This document shows positions 1-12,395 of a stretch of DNA of 64,000 nucleotides, in pieces (positions within the stretch are counted from its first letter, which is position 1; every line of letters begins with the position of its first letter). Source of the DNA: Acheta domesticus. Lineage: Eukaryota > Arthropoda > Insecta > Orthoptera > Gryllidae. The notes under the pieces are model-generated. The model saw only the letters and a list, made by a program, of their open reading frames with translations, did not search any database and was not told the origin of the DNA. Made by a program: the position numbers and the translations under genes. The stretch spans positions 131,904,413-131,968,412 of the forward strand of contig JAHLJT010008756.1 in the NCBI GenBank assembly GCA_031308135.1. Direction: 5' to 3'.

Positions 1-700
1 GAAGCATTCATTTCCTTTTTCATTTTGCGGAGTTGTCTGCAAATGAAGTTCCAAAATGATACTTTTGTTGAAAGAGTCGGTCATTTAAGGACTGTTTTCC
101 TAGACGTAGCAAACAGCAAATTAAAAAGAATATACAAATAAGTAATCTAAAACAAAATTGATGTAAATGTTATACTTTATTTTTTTCGAATATTACTTTG
201 TCAAATGTGGGCTCATATTCTTGGGTTCAAAATTTAATTAATCACAATTTTTGTACTGCGTGAAACGAATTAAATTCTCAGCATTAAGTTGGGAAACAGT
301 GTGCATAGGAAATATCTTAAGTTAATTTGTGGTAATATCCTAATTCTATATTTCACACTGTACACCGTATTCCATAGTTTGTACGATCAATAACATGATA
401 TGACATGCGAGGTGGACTATACCGGTGAGCTAGTCTGGCAAGTTCCATAATTATTAGTGCATATTCAAAACGAAACCGGAATTTCCAACTACCGAAGTGT
501 GTCTTTCTGAAGCTTTTAATGTGAAGTCTTAGAAAAAAAACATTGAGCAAACGTGCTTGCATACAAAATGTAATTACTCTTGCCCATTAGCACTTAACGC
601 TACCTAGGACCACACAGTTCAAAATGTGAGAAGTGACTGCTTCATGTTCAGGCGTTTTTTTCTTTATTACGAAAGTTAAAAATAAATTGAGAATTAATTA
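1..700. other. AT-rich non-coding stretch
   Basis: No ORF with recognisable protein similarity, no tandem repeat and no terminal repeats that I can see. Short open frames here are of the size expected by chance. Confidence 0.5.
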
Positions 701-702
701 AG

Positions 703-2281
703 ACTGCTTTCTGAGTATATTTTCATTTCTGTGATCAGATCCTCTGATTTTAAGGCAGACATGCAACAAATTTGTCACAAAAGTTTGTCACGTAATGAAA
801 GACTGTGAATAGTAAAAGTAACAGTAAACAGTGAATATTTTGAATAAAAATTGTCACTCATGACGTAACAAAATTTCATTTGTTGTATGCACTGGCGGAT
901 CCAGGGCAGGGGTGGGGCACAGGGGTTATGCCCCCCCCCAAAAGGCCCAAAGTATTGGCTTACGTTACTTTATTTGGCAAAATTGATTTCAAATATTTAT
1001 TTATGTTCGAATTGTGTAATTATTTAATCGATAATATTGTATATTATCATATCTACAGTACATAAATAATATACAACATAATAACAAATATGTTTATTAT
1101 GGAACAAAAATCTACGATGGCCTCCCCCTCCTCCAAAGGATCGGCTGGATTCTTGGTTGTCTGTCCGTCAAATCATATCAAAGGAAAATCAAAGGACCTG
1201 ATATTCCCAGAAATTAGAAGTTCTTCTTTAATTGAGCGTAATTGTAATTGAGCGTCCGATTAAAAGAAGTTGGTGATTGATGGTTGCGTGTGGAAAGGAG
1301 CCACATTGACAGCTTACTTACCACTGAGCACGTGTTTACAGGACACGAAAATAAATACTTCTAAAAGTAACCAAATCATGTACTAATATTGTTTGAAGCA
1401 ACAGCTTCAGAAACACAACTGTCAATCCCCAACAAATTTTAATAGGACCATAGTGAAGAGCTTTTTCAGTAAACGAATACTTTGGGTCTTTTGGGGGGGC
1501 ATAACCCCTGTGCCACTCCCCTCCGCCCTGGATCCGCCAGTGCATACAACAAATGAAATTTTGTTACGTCATGAATGACAATTTTTATTAAAATTATTCA
1601 CATTTTACTGTTACTTTTACTTTTCACTGTCCTTCATTACATGATATACCGGGAGAGATGGCTCAGTAATATCAACCTGATGTCACTGCAGTCCCTCTGA
1701 CCGGGAGGTCCTAGGTTCGAGTCCCGACGGGGGCAGGATTTGCGACACTAACTTGTCAGCTAGGTCGAATTCAGTCGCTGTCTGGAGGAGAATTCTAGCG
1801 GCCGGCTGCTCTGATCGGTAGTTTTCCGTGGTTCCTCCGATCAACACCAGGCGAATGCCGGGGCAGTACCCTAACAAACGGGCCACGGACCGCACGCAAT
1901 CTTTCCATCCTGTTCCCTGTCCTATCCTCTCTTACACCCACACACTAACATACACTACACTCCCACACACGCCGGGAGACCGGTCGGGAGGTTACAGCTT
2001 GTTCCGGCCTTGGCGGGGCCTCGCTGCTGGGAGACACCTGGTTGAGGGGAAACACCGCTAGTCGACGGTAGGTCGGCGCCAGATCTCACCATCCAGCGGG
2101 GAAAAGATCATCGCCACCTCCCGACAAAAACACTCACTACACTTACGAAACTAATGACCTAAGTAGTTGACGCGCCCGGAAACACGAATCAGTCAATTAC
2201 ATGATAAAGTTGCATTTGTTGTATGTCTGCCTTAAAATCAAAGAACTGATCTTCTCAGAAATGAAATATAGTCAGTCTCGC
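703..2281. mobile_element. Large foldback (palindromic) element with nested SINE
   Basis: Left arm about 703-955 reappears in reverse complement as 1480-1646 plus 2207-2281, with roughly 85% identity by eye. The arms contain a hAT-like terminus, CACTGGCGGATCCAGG at about 890 and its complement ending at about 1543, but the palindrome continues outward past these ends. The right arm is split by a SINE at 1647-2195. Without the SINE the element is about 1 kb with a 0.5 kb AT-rich centre. There is no transposase ORF, so it is non-autonomous. The class is uncertain: hAT-type MITE inside a wider inverted duplication, or one foldback transposon. Confidence 0.75.
1647..2195 (+). mobile_element. SINE-1, full-length copy, tRNA-derived (549 bp)
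   Basis: The head has RNA polymerase III promoter boxes: an A-box-like TGGCTCAGTAA at about 1659 and a B box matching GGTTCGAGTCC at about 1714. The body follows with the family's conserved blocks (GTCTGGAGGAGAATTCTAG, then an AC-rich stretch), and the 3' end is CAAT-like. The insertion is flanked by a perfect 11-bp target duplication, ATTACATGATA, at 1636-1646 and 2196-2206, which fixes both ends. It interrupts the right arm of the large palindrome, so it is younger than that element. No protein is encoded; movement would depend on a partner LINE. Confidence 0.93.
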
Positions 2282-2664
2282 TTAGAGGCAACTAGGCGAA
2301 GGGCCTAATAGGCAGGCGCTGGGCGTGCGCGGCTTGGCGCGGCGTGGCGCGGCGCGGCGGTCCGTGACGCGTGCGCGTTGGCGCGGCGTGTGAAGGGCGG
2401 CCGGGGCTCGGCTGCCTGCTGTCCACGGGGCTGTCGGCGACGGTGTGGCGTGTTGTGTGCGCAGAGCCCGAAGTGCGCGACATGGAGGTCATCGCCCAGG
2501 GCAAAGTGGGCGGCGTCAACGGGGCGGCCGCCGCCCCCGCAGCCGCCCCCGCCGCCGCCGCGCTGCTCGCCCTCGCCCTCGCCACCGCCTCCGCCTCCGC
2601 CCTCCTGCTGCTCCCCGCCACCGCCACCACCGCCTCCGCCGCCGCGCTGTTCGGCGCCAGGTGA
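2282..2664 (+). other. CpG-rich block with candidate first coding exon
   Basis: This is an isolated GC/CpG-rich block in AT-rich surroundings. From the ATG at 2481 it encodes about 60 residues, Ala/Leu-rich and hydrophobic. It runs to a consensus splice donor, CAG then GTGAGC, at about 2661; a second GTGAGT donor lies 9 bases on. Reading past the first donor meets a stop at once, which fits an exon end. No downstream partner exon was found on the plus strand, and opposite-strand frames are also open because of GC content. It could equally be an untranslated CpG island or promoter. Confidence 0.25.
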
Positions 2665-2729
2665 GCAGGTGAGTCACTCAATTTCTCCTATGCTGCGCGG
2701 GTGTCTTTTGAGTTGCCAACGCGAAAACT

Positions 2730-4740
2730 GACATGCAGGGCGTAAGGGGATGAGTAGATGTTTCATGGTTCATGGACACAGTCCCACGCCACTTGTGGGG
2801 AGAGATATGAGCGAGAGAAATTTTCAAAATGACTCGCTATTGTAACACTGTCTACCCTTCAGATCATTTCTGACCTTTATTTTGAGATGTCGAAAAAAAG
2901 GTAACGTTCAATTGTTCGTTCCCGAGGTTCACTTACAAATATCACGAATGTGAGATTGACAATATTGTTAATAATTTTTGAAAATCCGGCGTGAAAGTTT
3001 CAGGAATCTCACACCATTTATCGTAAGAGAGTACAAATAAAACGAAAAGATGAGAGTCATTAACATTTTGAAAATCGTCCGAGATGTGGATTAGCACAAG
3101 ATAACTGATACATCTTACTCACATCTTCTTAAGTAATACGTCGCTCTTCTCGTTGGCAATTCTGTTGGAAGACACCCCTTCGAAGAGGTAAGATATGCTA
3201 TAAATTCATTTTAATAATAAATGTACATATATTTCACACAAATTTTGCGAACTAAATATTAATACAGGAGAAAAATTCACCATTTATAATAGGCTAATGA
3301 GCTAACTGTGAATGGTGATATTAATAAATTGCAGTGATCGAACGTTGTGAGTTGTGCGCGTTGTTTTGTGGCTTCACATTGCGTTACTCTGCATTACACA
3401 CGTACACAGTTTTTTTCTCTGTCTTTAGCCCGAACCTCATTGAGGAGCTAGCAGTGAGTTATTTGTATCTCCAAATTTCAAATTTTCCTCATATACTTTG
3501 CATTTACGATCAGGTTTTAAGAAACCAGACTATTTTTATCTACTTCGAGAATAAGCGTCAATGGTGTAAAGAGAGGAAATAATTACTAAGTAAATTAAAC
3601 TATGAATCGCAACTGTTAAACCAAAGAAAATGCGAAATTAGTCTAAAAATTTGAGAGTAATATACGCAAACTACTAATAAACACAATAAGAAAGGAATAA
3701 AGTGATAATTTGAACCGATTTGAAGGTACAGGGTAGGTGATGGCTGCGTCGGAAATTGATCTGTGCCGTTTCGTGTCAAACCTAAGTTGGGCCCTGCTAT
3801 ACAGCCCTAGGCAAGGTCCAGGTCCAGTAAGCTCGGAAAATCAAGGAAACGTGCGAATATTACATATGTCGTGTATACACGCGCTGATGACACAAGAAAG
3901 TGGCATTGCATTACTCTAAATAACGAAAAGACATTTTCAGACTCGACAAGAAACTGCACATTCTTGCTACTTTTTATTTCTTTGTTGATGAAATTATTAG
4001 ATAAATCACTTTTAAAAGAAATATCTAAAATTTAAATCGTTTAATCTACATAAATGAATAATAAAAAAATATTATCTGGAAATAACAGCACTGAATGTCA
4101 TATGAAAGTCCTCCAACATTTTATTGGTTCGCAAAGAGTTCCCACCCGCGAGTGCCAAGGGAAGGAATATGAGTACCCATGAGAGTAGTAGGGCCAAGAC
4201 TCGGACATGAAATTCATTCTCAAGTGCCTAAGGTAGTATTTTTATTCAGAGAGAACTCGATAAGTTATATTTAACATTATGTCGATGATTAACCGATCCG
4301 AGATCTTTGTGATCTTTATCGAAAATATCACTAAATTTTGACGCATTATCAACGAAATGAGAAAAACCTTCAAAACATTAACTTCCGGTATTTTGATAGT
4401 TCGTAACGTAAAATTCGTTCATTTACGATTTGCAAATGTGCAAAGGCGTAACCAAGAACGGACGACCCTCTATAGAGCTTGGTTATTTATACCCCGGGAC
4501 GGAATCTCATCCGATCGCTTGGCGCCTGCGAGTGGCCGCCCTCACCGGGCACTGCCTCCATTCATACGAGGCCTTTCCAGCGGCGGCAGACAGCGCGATG
4601 CGCACTTGTCGCCGTTGGGCGACGCCCACGCGGGCGAAGGGCGAAGGGCGATGGGCGAGGGACAAAGGCGGCGCGCGAATCAAAACGAGCGGCAGCCGTC
4701 GCCGCAGGTGCTGGAGCGCGGGTAGGAGGGGAATGGAAAG
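2730..4740. other. AT-rich non-coding stretch
   Basis: Only short unrelated open frames (for example about 3334-3582 and 3737-3919), without domains, homology I recognise or splice structure. No repeats stand out. Confidence 0.45.
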
Positions 4741-4749
4741 ACTGTTCGG

Positions 4750-5090
4750 GGAGGGGACAGTGAGGATGAGAGGACGGGTCGGGGAGAGGACTGTGAGGAT
4801 GACAGGACGGGTCGGGGAGAGGACTGTGAGGATGGGAGGACGGGTCGGGGAGAGGACTGTGAGGATGGGAGGACGGGTCGGGGAGAGGACTGTGAGGATG
4901 GGAGGACGGGTCGGGGAGAGGACTGTGAGGATGGGAGGACGGGTCGGGGAGAGGACGGTGAGGATGACAGGACGGGTCGGGGAGAGGACTGTGAGGATGA
5001 CAGGACGGGTCGGGGAGAGGACTGTGAGGATGGGAGGACGGGTCGGGGAGAGGACGGTGAGGGTGGGAGAACGGGGCAGGAGGCACGGTG
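4750..5090. repeat. 33-bp G-rich minisatellite, about 10 copies
   Basis: Consecutive near-identical 33-base units are built around AGGACGGGTCGGGGAGAG followed by GACTGTGAGGATG. Because 33 is divisible by 3, all frames stay open and give long periodic proteins that are not genes. The plus strand is purine-rich. Confidence 0.92.
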
Positions 5091-5220
5091 AGGACGGGAC
5101 AGGGATGGGGAGGACGGGGCGGGGAAGATGGTGAGAATGGCAGAACTGGGCGAGGAACGGACGGTATGGACGGGCGGACAGTACGGGAAGAAGGGAGGGC
5201 GATGTGGGGAAGGGACGGTG

Positions 5221-5410
5221 AGGACGGGAGGACGGGGTAGGAGGGGACGGTGAGGACGGGAAGACATGGCGGAGGAAGGGAGGACGGGAGGACGGGGTAG
5301 GAGGGGATGGTGAGAATGGGAGGACATGGCGGGGGAAGGGAGGACGGGAGGACGGGGTATGAAGGGACGGTGAGGACGGAAGGACATGGTGGGGGAAGGG
5401 AGGACGGGTC
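5221..5410. repeat. 60-bp G-rich tandem repeat, 3 copies
   Basis: Three 60-base units start at 5221, 5281 and 5341, each beginning AGGACGGGAGGACGGGGTA, with a few substitutions between units. The array lies 130 bases after the 33-bp array and uses the same sub-motifs, so it probably grew from it. Confidence 0.92.
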
Positions 5411-5519
5411 GGTGAGGGTACGGTGAGCACGGGATGTCCGAGAAAGGTAGAGAGAGTGGGTAAATGGGCGAGAAAGGCGGGATGGGAGGACAGGGGAAGG
5501 GAAAGGTGCTAATTAAACT

Positions 5520-5720
5520 GCATTGTGCCCCGCCACAAAGGGCGCGCGACCATTGTCCGAGGGGGGCGGGGCGGGGCGGGGCGGGGGCGGCAGGTGGCGC
5601 GCGCTTATTAGCGCATTCCGCTGGCGCCATCGCCCGCGTGCCGCCGCCCGCGCCCCCTCCCCCCCCCGCGGGGCGACTTCTGTGTCCCTCGATGAGGAGG
5701 ACCCCGCCCGCCACCTGGCT
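5520..5720. other. GC-rich block with G-quadruplex-capable run
   Basis: Five G-runs spaced by single C residues lie at about 5562-5592, followed by CpG-rich DNA. This matches the usual G4 pattern of four or more G-runs with short loops. It could be a CpG-island promoter fragment, but no transcript structure supports that. Confidence 0.5.
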
Positions 5721-6178
5721 GCCTGAGTGCCTTTCGATATTGCGTCGCACCCCCAAAACGCAGCGATGCAAGGGTCACAGCGCTGTTTACACTTCTCAGT
5801 TGCTGTTTTAGGGTAAATCAGCCCCATTACAATTCGTAATTTTTGCCTTTAATATTTGTATTATCGAGTTAATCTAAAACACTTTCCGTTTCGCAATAAT
5901 TCAAAAGACTTATTTGGTGTTGATAAAAGTAATTTTTTCTGTAGCAATACTTTTCGAAAGAAAACGCCCTTTAATTTCTTTCTGCTTTGATTACCCTCTT
6001 ATAATAATGCCTACCATAAAATATCTGTCTTGAAGTAGTATATATTCCCAGCTCTGATGATGAGTGTTTCTTAATTTATAAAAAGATATCAACATTACAA
6101 GCAAAACATTACATATGCCAACGTAGATGTAAGTTTTAGATAGGTACTTATTTCTCAGTGCTCTTTCTCTCACACCCT

Positions 6179-6370
6179 GTGTACACGTGTATGTACGCGC
6201 GTGTGTGCGTCCGCGCACGCGTGTGTGTGCGCGCATGTGTGTAAATATGTGTGCGCTCGTGTGTGCGTGCGTTTGCCAGTGTCTGTGCCCATGTGTGTGC
6301 GCGCATGTGTGTGCGCACGAGTGTGCGCGCGCGCGTACTAACTGTGTGCTTTAACCGCGCGCGCGCTCTG
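6179..6370. repeat. Alternating GT/GC simple repeat (Z-DNA-prone)
   Basis: About 190 bases of nearly continuous alternating purine-pyrimidine sequence (GTGTGC, GCGCGC, ATGTGT), followed by CpG-rich DNA to about 6670. Open frames here encode only periodic Cys/Val/Arg or Thr/His strings. Confidence 0.85.
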
Positions 6371-6379
6371 TCGCAGCCT

Positions 6380-6700
6380 TCGTCGCACGCGGCGCGCGGG
6401 GCGCGACGGCCGCTGAGGGGGCGTGGCGGGCGGGGGGCTGAGTGGGCCCCGCCCCCTCGCCTCCCCCCATCCCCGCCCCACCCCACCGGGGCGGCACCAC
6501 CACCACCATCAGCAGCAGCAGCGGCGACGCCCCACGCGCGGAGCCCGGCAGCAACAAGAGCGAGTGGCTCAGCGAGAAAGAGAGAGAGAAAGTGTGTGCA
6601 AGGCTTTATTTTTACATTGCGAGTGCGAGCGACACGGCGCCGCCTGGGCGGCCGGGTCGCTACGGCCGGCAAGGCTTTCCGTGTTTTCTAAACAGAGACA
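6380..6700. other. CpG-rich block, function unknown
   Basis: GC-rich DNA with a CACCACCACCATCAGCAGCAG trinucleotide stretch at about 6496. Several overlapping frames are open on both strands, which is uninformative at this GC content. It may be an untranslated first exon or promoter; nothing decides it. Confidence 0.3.
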
Positions 6701-6959
6701 ATCCTAAACTAACCCTAAGAAACAGTTTTATATTTTTCTCCTACGGGTGAGACGAGCTGCCATTGGGACTTCTGTCGGAAGCGGCAGCCGGCAAAGAACT
6801 GACTGGACTCGGGGGTGACTTGGTTAGCCCGATCGGTAGGAACTTTTGTATTATAATGATAACTCTATAAGAAACACGTAATATCTCTGTCTCTGCAGCA
6901 AGTCGCTCGTGGCCGCTGTCGCCGCCCCCGCGACTTGCTGATGGACTGTCACAGTGGAC

Positions 6960-8230
6960 AAGTATTTTTGTTTGCAAGAGGAATAATTAAGTAAAACACG
7001 TTTGGGAGTAAAATGCCTTCGGCTATTGCTCTCATGGGTCCAAATCAGCACTCAGATGAATAGTCGGCAAAGAAAGAGGACGCTAATAAGGAAAGAGAGA
7101 GGGAAAGAAAGGGTTAAGGGTTCAGGCTGTGGTACGGACGGTTTTGTGATGTGATACCGACGGGACACAAAGGCAAGCCATCCCGAAAGAAAATACGTGA
7201 CAAAAAGTAAAATATGTTTTCCATATCTATTTTTTAGTGCACATAAGCATTCAGTCTGTACAGTGTACAATTTCGAGATCATATTTTCTCGATCAGATCA
7301 ACGTGTACAAAGTGAGCGACAGTCACAATCGTTTTCTAATGTTTTGTATTATTAGTCTATCCTCGGAGAGTACCCTTGTATCAATTTTTTGCGCCGTACA
7401 CTTGAATTCTCTTTTCGTCTCAGTGATAACGTGTTTGAAATATCCTCGGGTATTTTTGAGTGATGATAATTGATAAAGCAATCATACAAGGTCCGAATGA
7501 AAGAAGTGTTTTCATACACGTGAATTTCTTTCGTAAGCCACCGATCAGTTCATTCCAGTTCTTGTGCTAATTGACAAGACATTTTTGTGTTTATTTACAA
7601 ATTATTCAAAGGCATTTTATTCATTTTAGTACTAATGACGGATGAAGTTTTCAAGTAACTGTAAAAGAAAATTACATTTGGAGAGAAAAAAAAGTAACTA
7701 AAATTCCAAACACTTGAAAACCAGAGTGCGTATTTATACATTACGGGAAGCTGCACTTAAATATCACCTATAAAACCTGTACGCTATAAATTCTAAAAAA
7801 AGGGTTGTCATCTGGCACATCTACGTCTTTAAAATGTATTAGCGAAACACTGCTGATGTTGACAATGCCCTACACCCTTCTAACGTGATGTCGACCTCCC
7901 CAACGTGCGCTGTCACAGTCACTTCTTGCTATGACAGTGCCCTTCGCACCTCTAGCGTCTATGGCAGTGACGTTAAGGTAGCCTACCAGTGGCAGTAGCA
8001 CTCCTAGCGTAGCATACTCGAGCTTATCAGCGCAACTAGTGTCGTGAAAGAACACGATCAGTGTGCGCTGCAAGTTACCCTGTAGCAATGGCACTGTTGA
8101 AACCTACAGCTGCCTGTTCGTGAAATGATATGATTTATTTTAATACTGCAAAATCGAGGTTTTGTGCAAAAAAATAAAAAATAAAAAAATAAATTAATAA
8201 ACAAAACAATAACTGCACTGTAATTGATTT
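6960..8230. other. AT-rich non-coding stretch
   Basis: No recognised gene or repeat; an A-rich run sits at 8166-8200. Open frames are below 80 codons and lack domains. Confidence 0.45.
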
Positions 8231-8399
8231 TTCGACCCCGCCTAATCGTATGTCACATGCAAGTTCCTGAGCTACTTTCGCTCCGGCTCTGTTGTGGAAA
8301 GGTAGTAATTAGCGTGAAGCGGAGATTTTATTGTGCTACCGAATCTCATTGGGGGCTACTACCTTGACGTCACGGTTTAGGGGGAGAGAAGAACCTGGA

Positions 8400-8600
8400 T
8401 GCGTACGAAGCGGTGCGTTACTCCTTGAAGGCGTTTGCCGCCCGCGCCACAGCCTGAGTGTTCCTGCGTAGAGACGCGCGTTTCGGGCGAGCGACGTTGC
8501 GCAGCGCCACCGTCGACGCGTATTTTTGGCCAATGGGACGCGTCGTTGCAGCGCCAAAGCCGCCCGCCCGTTCGCGCGCAAACCACCTACCACTTAGCTG
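8400..8600. other. Small CpG-rich block with a CCAAT-type motif
   Basis: CpG-dense sequence with GGCCAATGGG at about 8528, resembling a promoter CCAAT element. A 112-codon open frame without recognisable domains follows at 8643-8981. A promoter is possible but unsupported by any identified transcript. Confidence 0.25.
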
Positions 8601-8999
8601 TATCGTGTTAAACTAAACTAGCGTAAAATTGTATATTGGAATGTGACGTTGATTTCTTTTTGTTTATTCTTTGTGTGTCAAACCCTGGGGACCGAAATCC
8701 AAACAGTGTGTTGTGTGTGTCGTCAACTGTCGCAGACTCCGATTGCCAAGTGTTTTCCCGCCACCGGAACGCCGGCGCTGGAGAGAACAAGCGGGACTGT
8801 GAGTGAGGGCAAAAACGTGGGGAAAGAGCCTCAGATTCACATAGCCAGGAGTAGCCGATACATCTCTTGTAGTCCTATTCCTGAGACTTTTTTTGGAGGA
8901 AGGGTGTATTACATAGTTACCAAACGTCTACCTGAATGTGTAGTTAAAACACAACCGCTTGTTCTCAAAAGGCTAGCGTAAACCGATATGATAATGTAA

Positions 9000-11760
9000 C
9001 TCATACTATTAATAATTATGTGTGCTTCTTTCAAAAACAAACGTGTGATCCCATCAATTGCAAATTTGTATACTAAATGTGCAGCCAAATTTCAAGAACC
9101 TTTTTAATGGAATTGAACTGTAATGTGAATATAAAGTGTTTATATTGTATTTAAATTTATTGATGTTTGGTGTATTTCATTGCCTTTCCTTATACCCATG
9201 GCTCCTTAAAATATTATACAAGATTTCTTTGACTGAAGAAAACTGATGATATGAAATTATATGACAATGGTGTGTCAACACCTCTCTCAACAACATTTTT
9301 GTATCTATTGCGTAGTGTTGTAATTTTTTCTTTCCAAATGTCAATCCCAATGAATTACTCAATATACTATTATAAATTGTCGGTAGTACAAATCAAAATA
9401 ATACTTGGTTTTAATTTCGCTCAAAAATAGAATATATATTGAGTTTGTGAAGAAGCAGTATGTTGATAATATTGAAGAAAAAATATGTTAATTTATTAAT
9501 TTTCAAACACCCACTTAAAATTATTTCAGGATTGAAAACAATTAAACGCACTAATGTGAATTTAATTATCTAATGTTTTAACTAGTTATATCTAGTTATA
9601 TCAGCTCCAGTTAAAAATGGAGAATTTCCAAGTTATTTTCTTTTTATTTTTCAAATTTGCCACGTTTTGTGAAACAACTTTTTACCCAACAAAGGAAAAC
9701 GTGGAAAACTGGCATTTAATCAAATTGGCATTCAAATCTTTAATTTAATCAAGTTTACAGTGATTAATGTGCAGCAATGTGTTTAATCTTACTTGCACTT
9801 CTTAAATTTAAATTTCTTAATCTTCCTTCAGTTTTTGTACTGTCAACTTTTGAGAATAGGAGACAGGGAAAATAATGGAGTACTAAACTACTCTCTTACT
9901 CCTTGCATTACAAACACAACTGACAAAACAACTTTTAAACATGTTTTTCTTTACATTTTTAAAATGTTATATTTCCCCCAATAAACATATCATTTACTAG
10001 TTTGTACATATAAAATACACAATTGGAATAACTAACAAATTACATTGGTCCAATCACGAGCAAATAATACTTGTTTTCCTTCTACCAAGTTCGGTTATAT
10101 TTACATTTGTGATGTTTCCCTATCTGACCCACTCCACAAATACAAATAATGCTAAAGTAAACACTAGTGTACGTACAATTAGAACAACTTGTGAGCTCTC
10201 TGTCTCAGCCTGCAACAGCAAATACAAGTTCGTTGAGCGGGAGGACAATCTTTATAACCTAGGATGCGGAATATTGTTATCTGTGATAAACAGGAAATCA
10301 TTAATCTCACGGCTCTCATTTGTGGTATGAATAGTTGACCAAATTCTCTAACAATATTCGTAATGAAATAAATAATACAGGTGGATCGATTCGTTTAAAA
10401 AGTAACAATTTGGATGCTTTGCCTTACAGTAACAATTTTACCTTTTTACTTAACACCCTTACTCACTTTCATTTTCTTTAAGTCAAGAATGCAAATTACT
10501 TAATTTGGTTCAGTAATGCATTACAGTGCTGGTATGGTGAAACGAAAGTTGTTTGTTTTTTTATTTATTTTTATTATTTTTTCCGTTCACCGATTCAGCA
10601 CTCTTTGGGTCTCACTTTTAGCACTAGTGCTAAAATTGGACTTTTAGCACATTACACAATCCTTTGAGAAACACGTTTACGAATGGTACTAGAAAATTAT
10701 CGTAATTGCTAGTACTTTCATTATGGTGGTGAATTATATACGTCGGAAAACAAGCAGAATTTACCAACTTCTCAATTCCTAACTTCTCAGTTTTTACAAG
10801 AATGTGCTGTTGTAAGCAAATATTAAATTTAGGAATAAAGAGACTGTTCTCTAATACGTACTGTTGTCCTCCGCCTGCCTACCTGCGTCAAAAGTGTTCT
10901 ATGGCTGCCTTAGATGATGCCATAAGTGCTATAATAGATACTGCCATATGCAATAGATGCTGCCATAGGTGGCTGCCATAAGTGCTGGCCTAGCCTGTAC
11001 ATGTGACCGGTTCCCAACGCTCACGACAAAGTGAAAAGGTCTGAGCATATCTTCAAAAGGTCGCTCCCTCACCGAAACTCTTTGCGCTCCGTGCGTCAAC
11101 TGTACGAGCGACGGACATTCTCAGTGGGTGAAAAGGTCGCAGAGCAACACAAAAACGAGGTAAGTGAAAGCTTCACATTAACCCTCGTACCACATCATTT
11201 GAAGTATTGGGTCATGAACTTCAAAGAAATGTGTCTCATATAGTCAATATTTAATTTATTTCGAAATAACTTACACAAACTATTATAAATATTTCTGAAA
11301 CATTATGTATCAACAATGGAGGTCACGTACGGTAAAGGTTATTCTTTATATGAAATATTAAAGTGAATAAATTATCTTCATTATGTTACTAAAAATAACT
11401 AATGAAATATGTACTTATATAAAAACAATTATTTACACTTAGTATATTGCCGTACACATTCGTGTTCACCAATTCCAATAGTACAGTTTGGGGTCCAAAA
11501 GGATCCCAGATATAGTACTTGATTGTAAATTGCAGGTATAGTACGAGGGTTCAATTGCTAAGATACCTGTTAATACCTGGGTTTGGACATACGTAATGAC
11601 AACTATTTTTCGTAAGAATACGAGCACTGATGGAGAATATTTCTCAAAACGTTGGTTCAGCATTGAAATTAGTGGTGTCATTTTGGAAAATCTGTCACCT
11701 AGCTTGAGATTATCATTGTATGCACGATGAGCCCAGGTAATACAATCAGTGATAATTTAT
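9000..11760. other. AT-rich non-coding stretch
   Basis: No coding similarity. A small cluster of GCTGCCATA-like words lies at 10905-10985. Nothing else stands out. Confidence 0.45.
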
Positions 11761-11764
11761 GCTT

Positions 11765-12395
11765 TTATATACGCAATTCTACGGATGATAGGATAAGAGT
11801 ATTAAAGTTTCCTTTCCCGAAAATAGACCATATTTTTTTCTAAATTTTAATACGTAGACTTAAAATATTACTTTCTCATATATTACATATGCAGTATAGA
11901 GAAAGATATGTAATGCCAGAAATTGTTTGTAACGCCAGTAATAACTAAGCGTTCCTGTTTTGACATGTATTTCTCGTGGTGCTCTGCATATTCCAGTAGC
12001 AGATGCCAGGTTTCACCCAGTTCGCGATGTCGAAAGAGATAAGGCGGAAAGGCAATGGTCTGGCAGGTTCCATCAACCATTATATACGTAATTCTACGTA
12101 TGATATGATAAGAGTATAAATGTTCCTTTTTCCAAAAATATACGAGAAAGTAAAATTTTAAGTCTCCAAATTAAAATTTAGAAAAAATTGTGTATCACAT
12201 ATGTAGTACAGAGAAAGATATGTAATGCTATAAATTGTTATTACTAAGCGTTCCTGTTTTGACGTATATTTCTCGTGGTGCTCTCGTGGTATTCCAGTAG
12301 CAGATACCAGGTTTACTGAGTGATTTCGTGAGGCCGAGAGTGATGCAAGCGGGAAGGTAATGGTCGGGCAGGAAGAGGATTCCATGAACGCATGC
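11765..12395. repeat. Tandem duplication, two units of about 315 bp
   Basis: Unit 1 (about 11765-12079) and unit 2 (about 12083-12395) share long matching blocks, including CTAAGCGTTCCTGTTTTGAC, TATTTCTCGTGGTGCTCT and ATATGTAATGC. They are diverged by substitutions and small indels. No coding content. Confidence 0.8.

Noticed and set aside
4507..5771. Long open frames (up to 363 codons) on both strands
   Set aside because: They run through the 33-bp and 60-bp minisatellites; the protein is strictly periodic Pro/Ser or Gly/Arg and the period is a multiple of three.
8643..8981. 112-codon open frame as a gene
   Set aside because: No domain, no splice partners and ordinary composition; length possible by chance in this less AT-rich patch.
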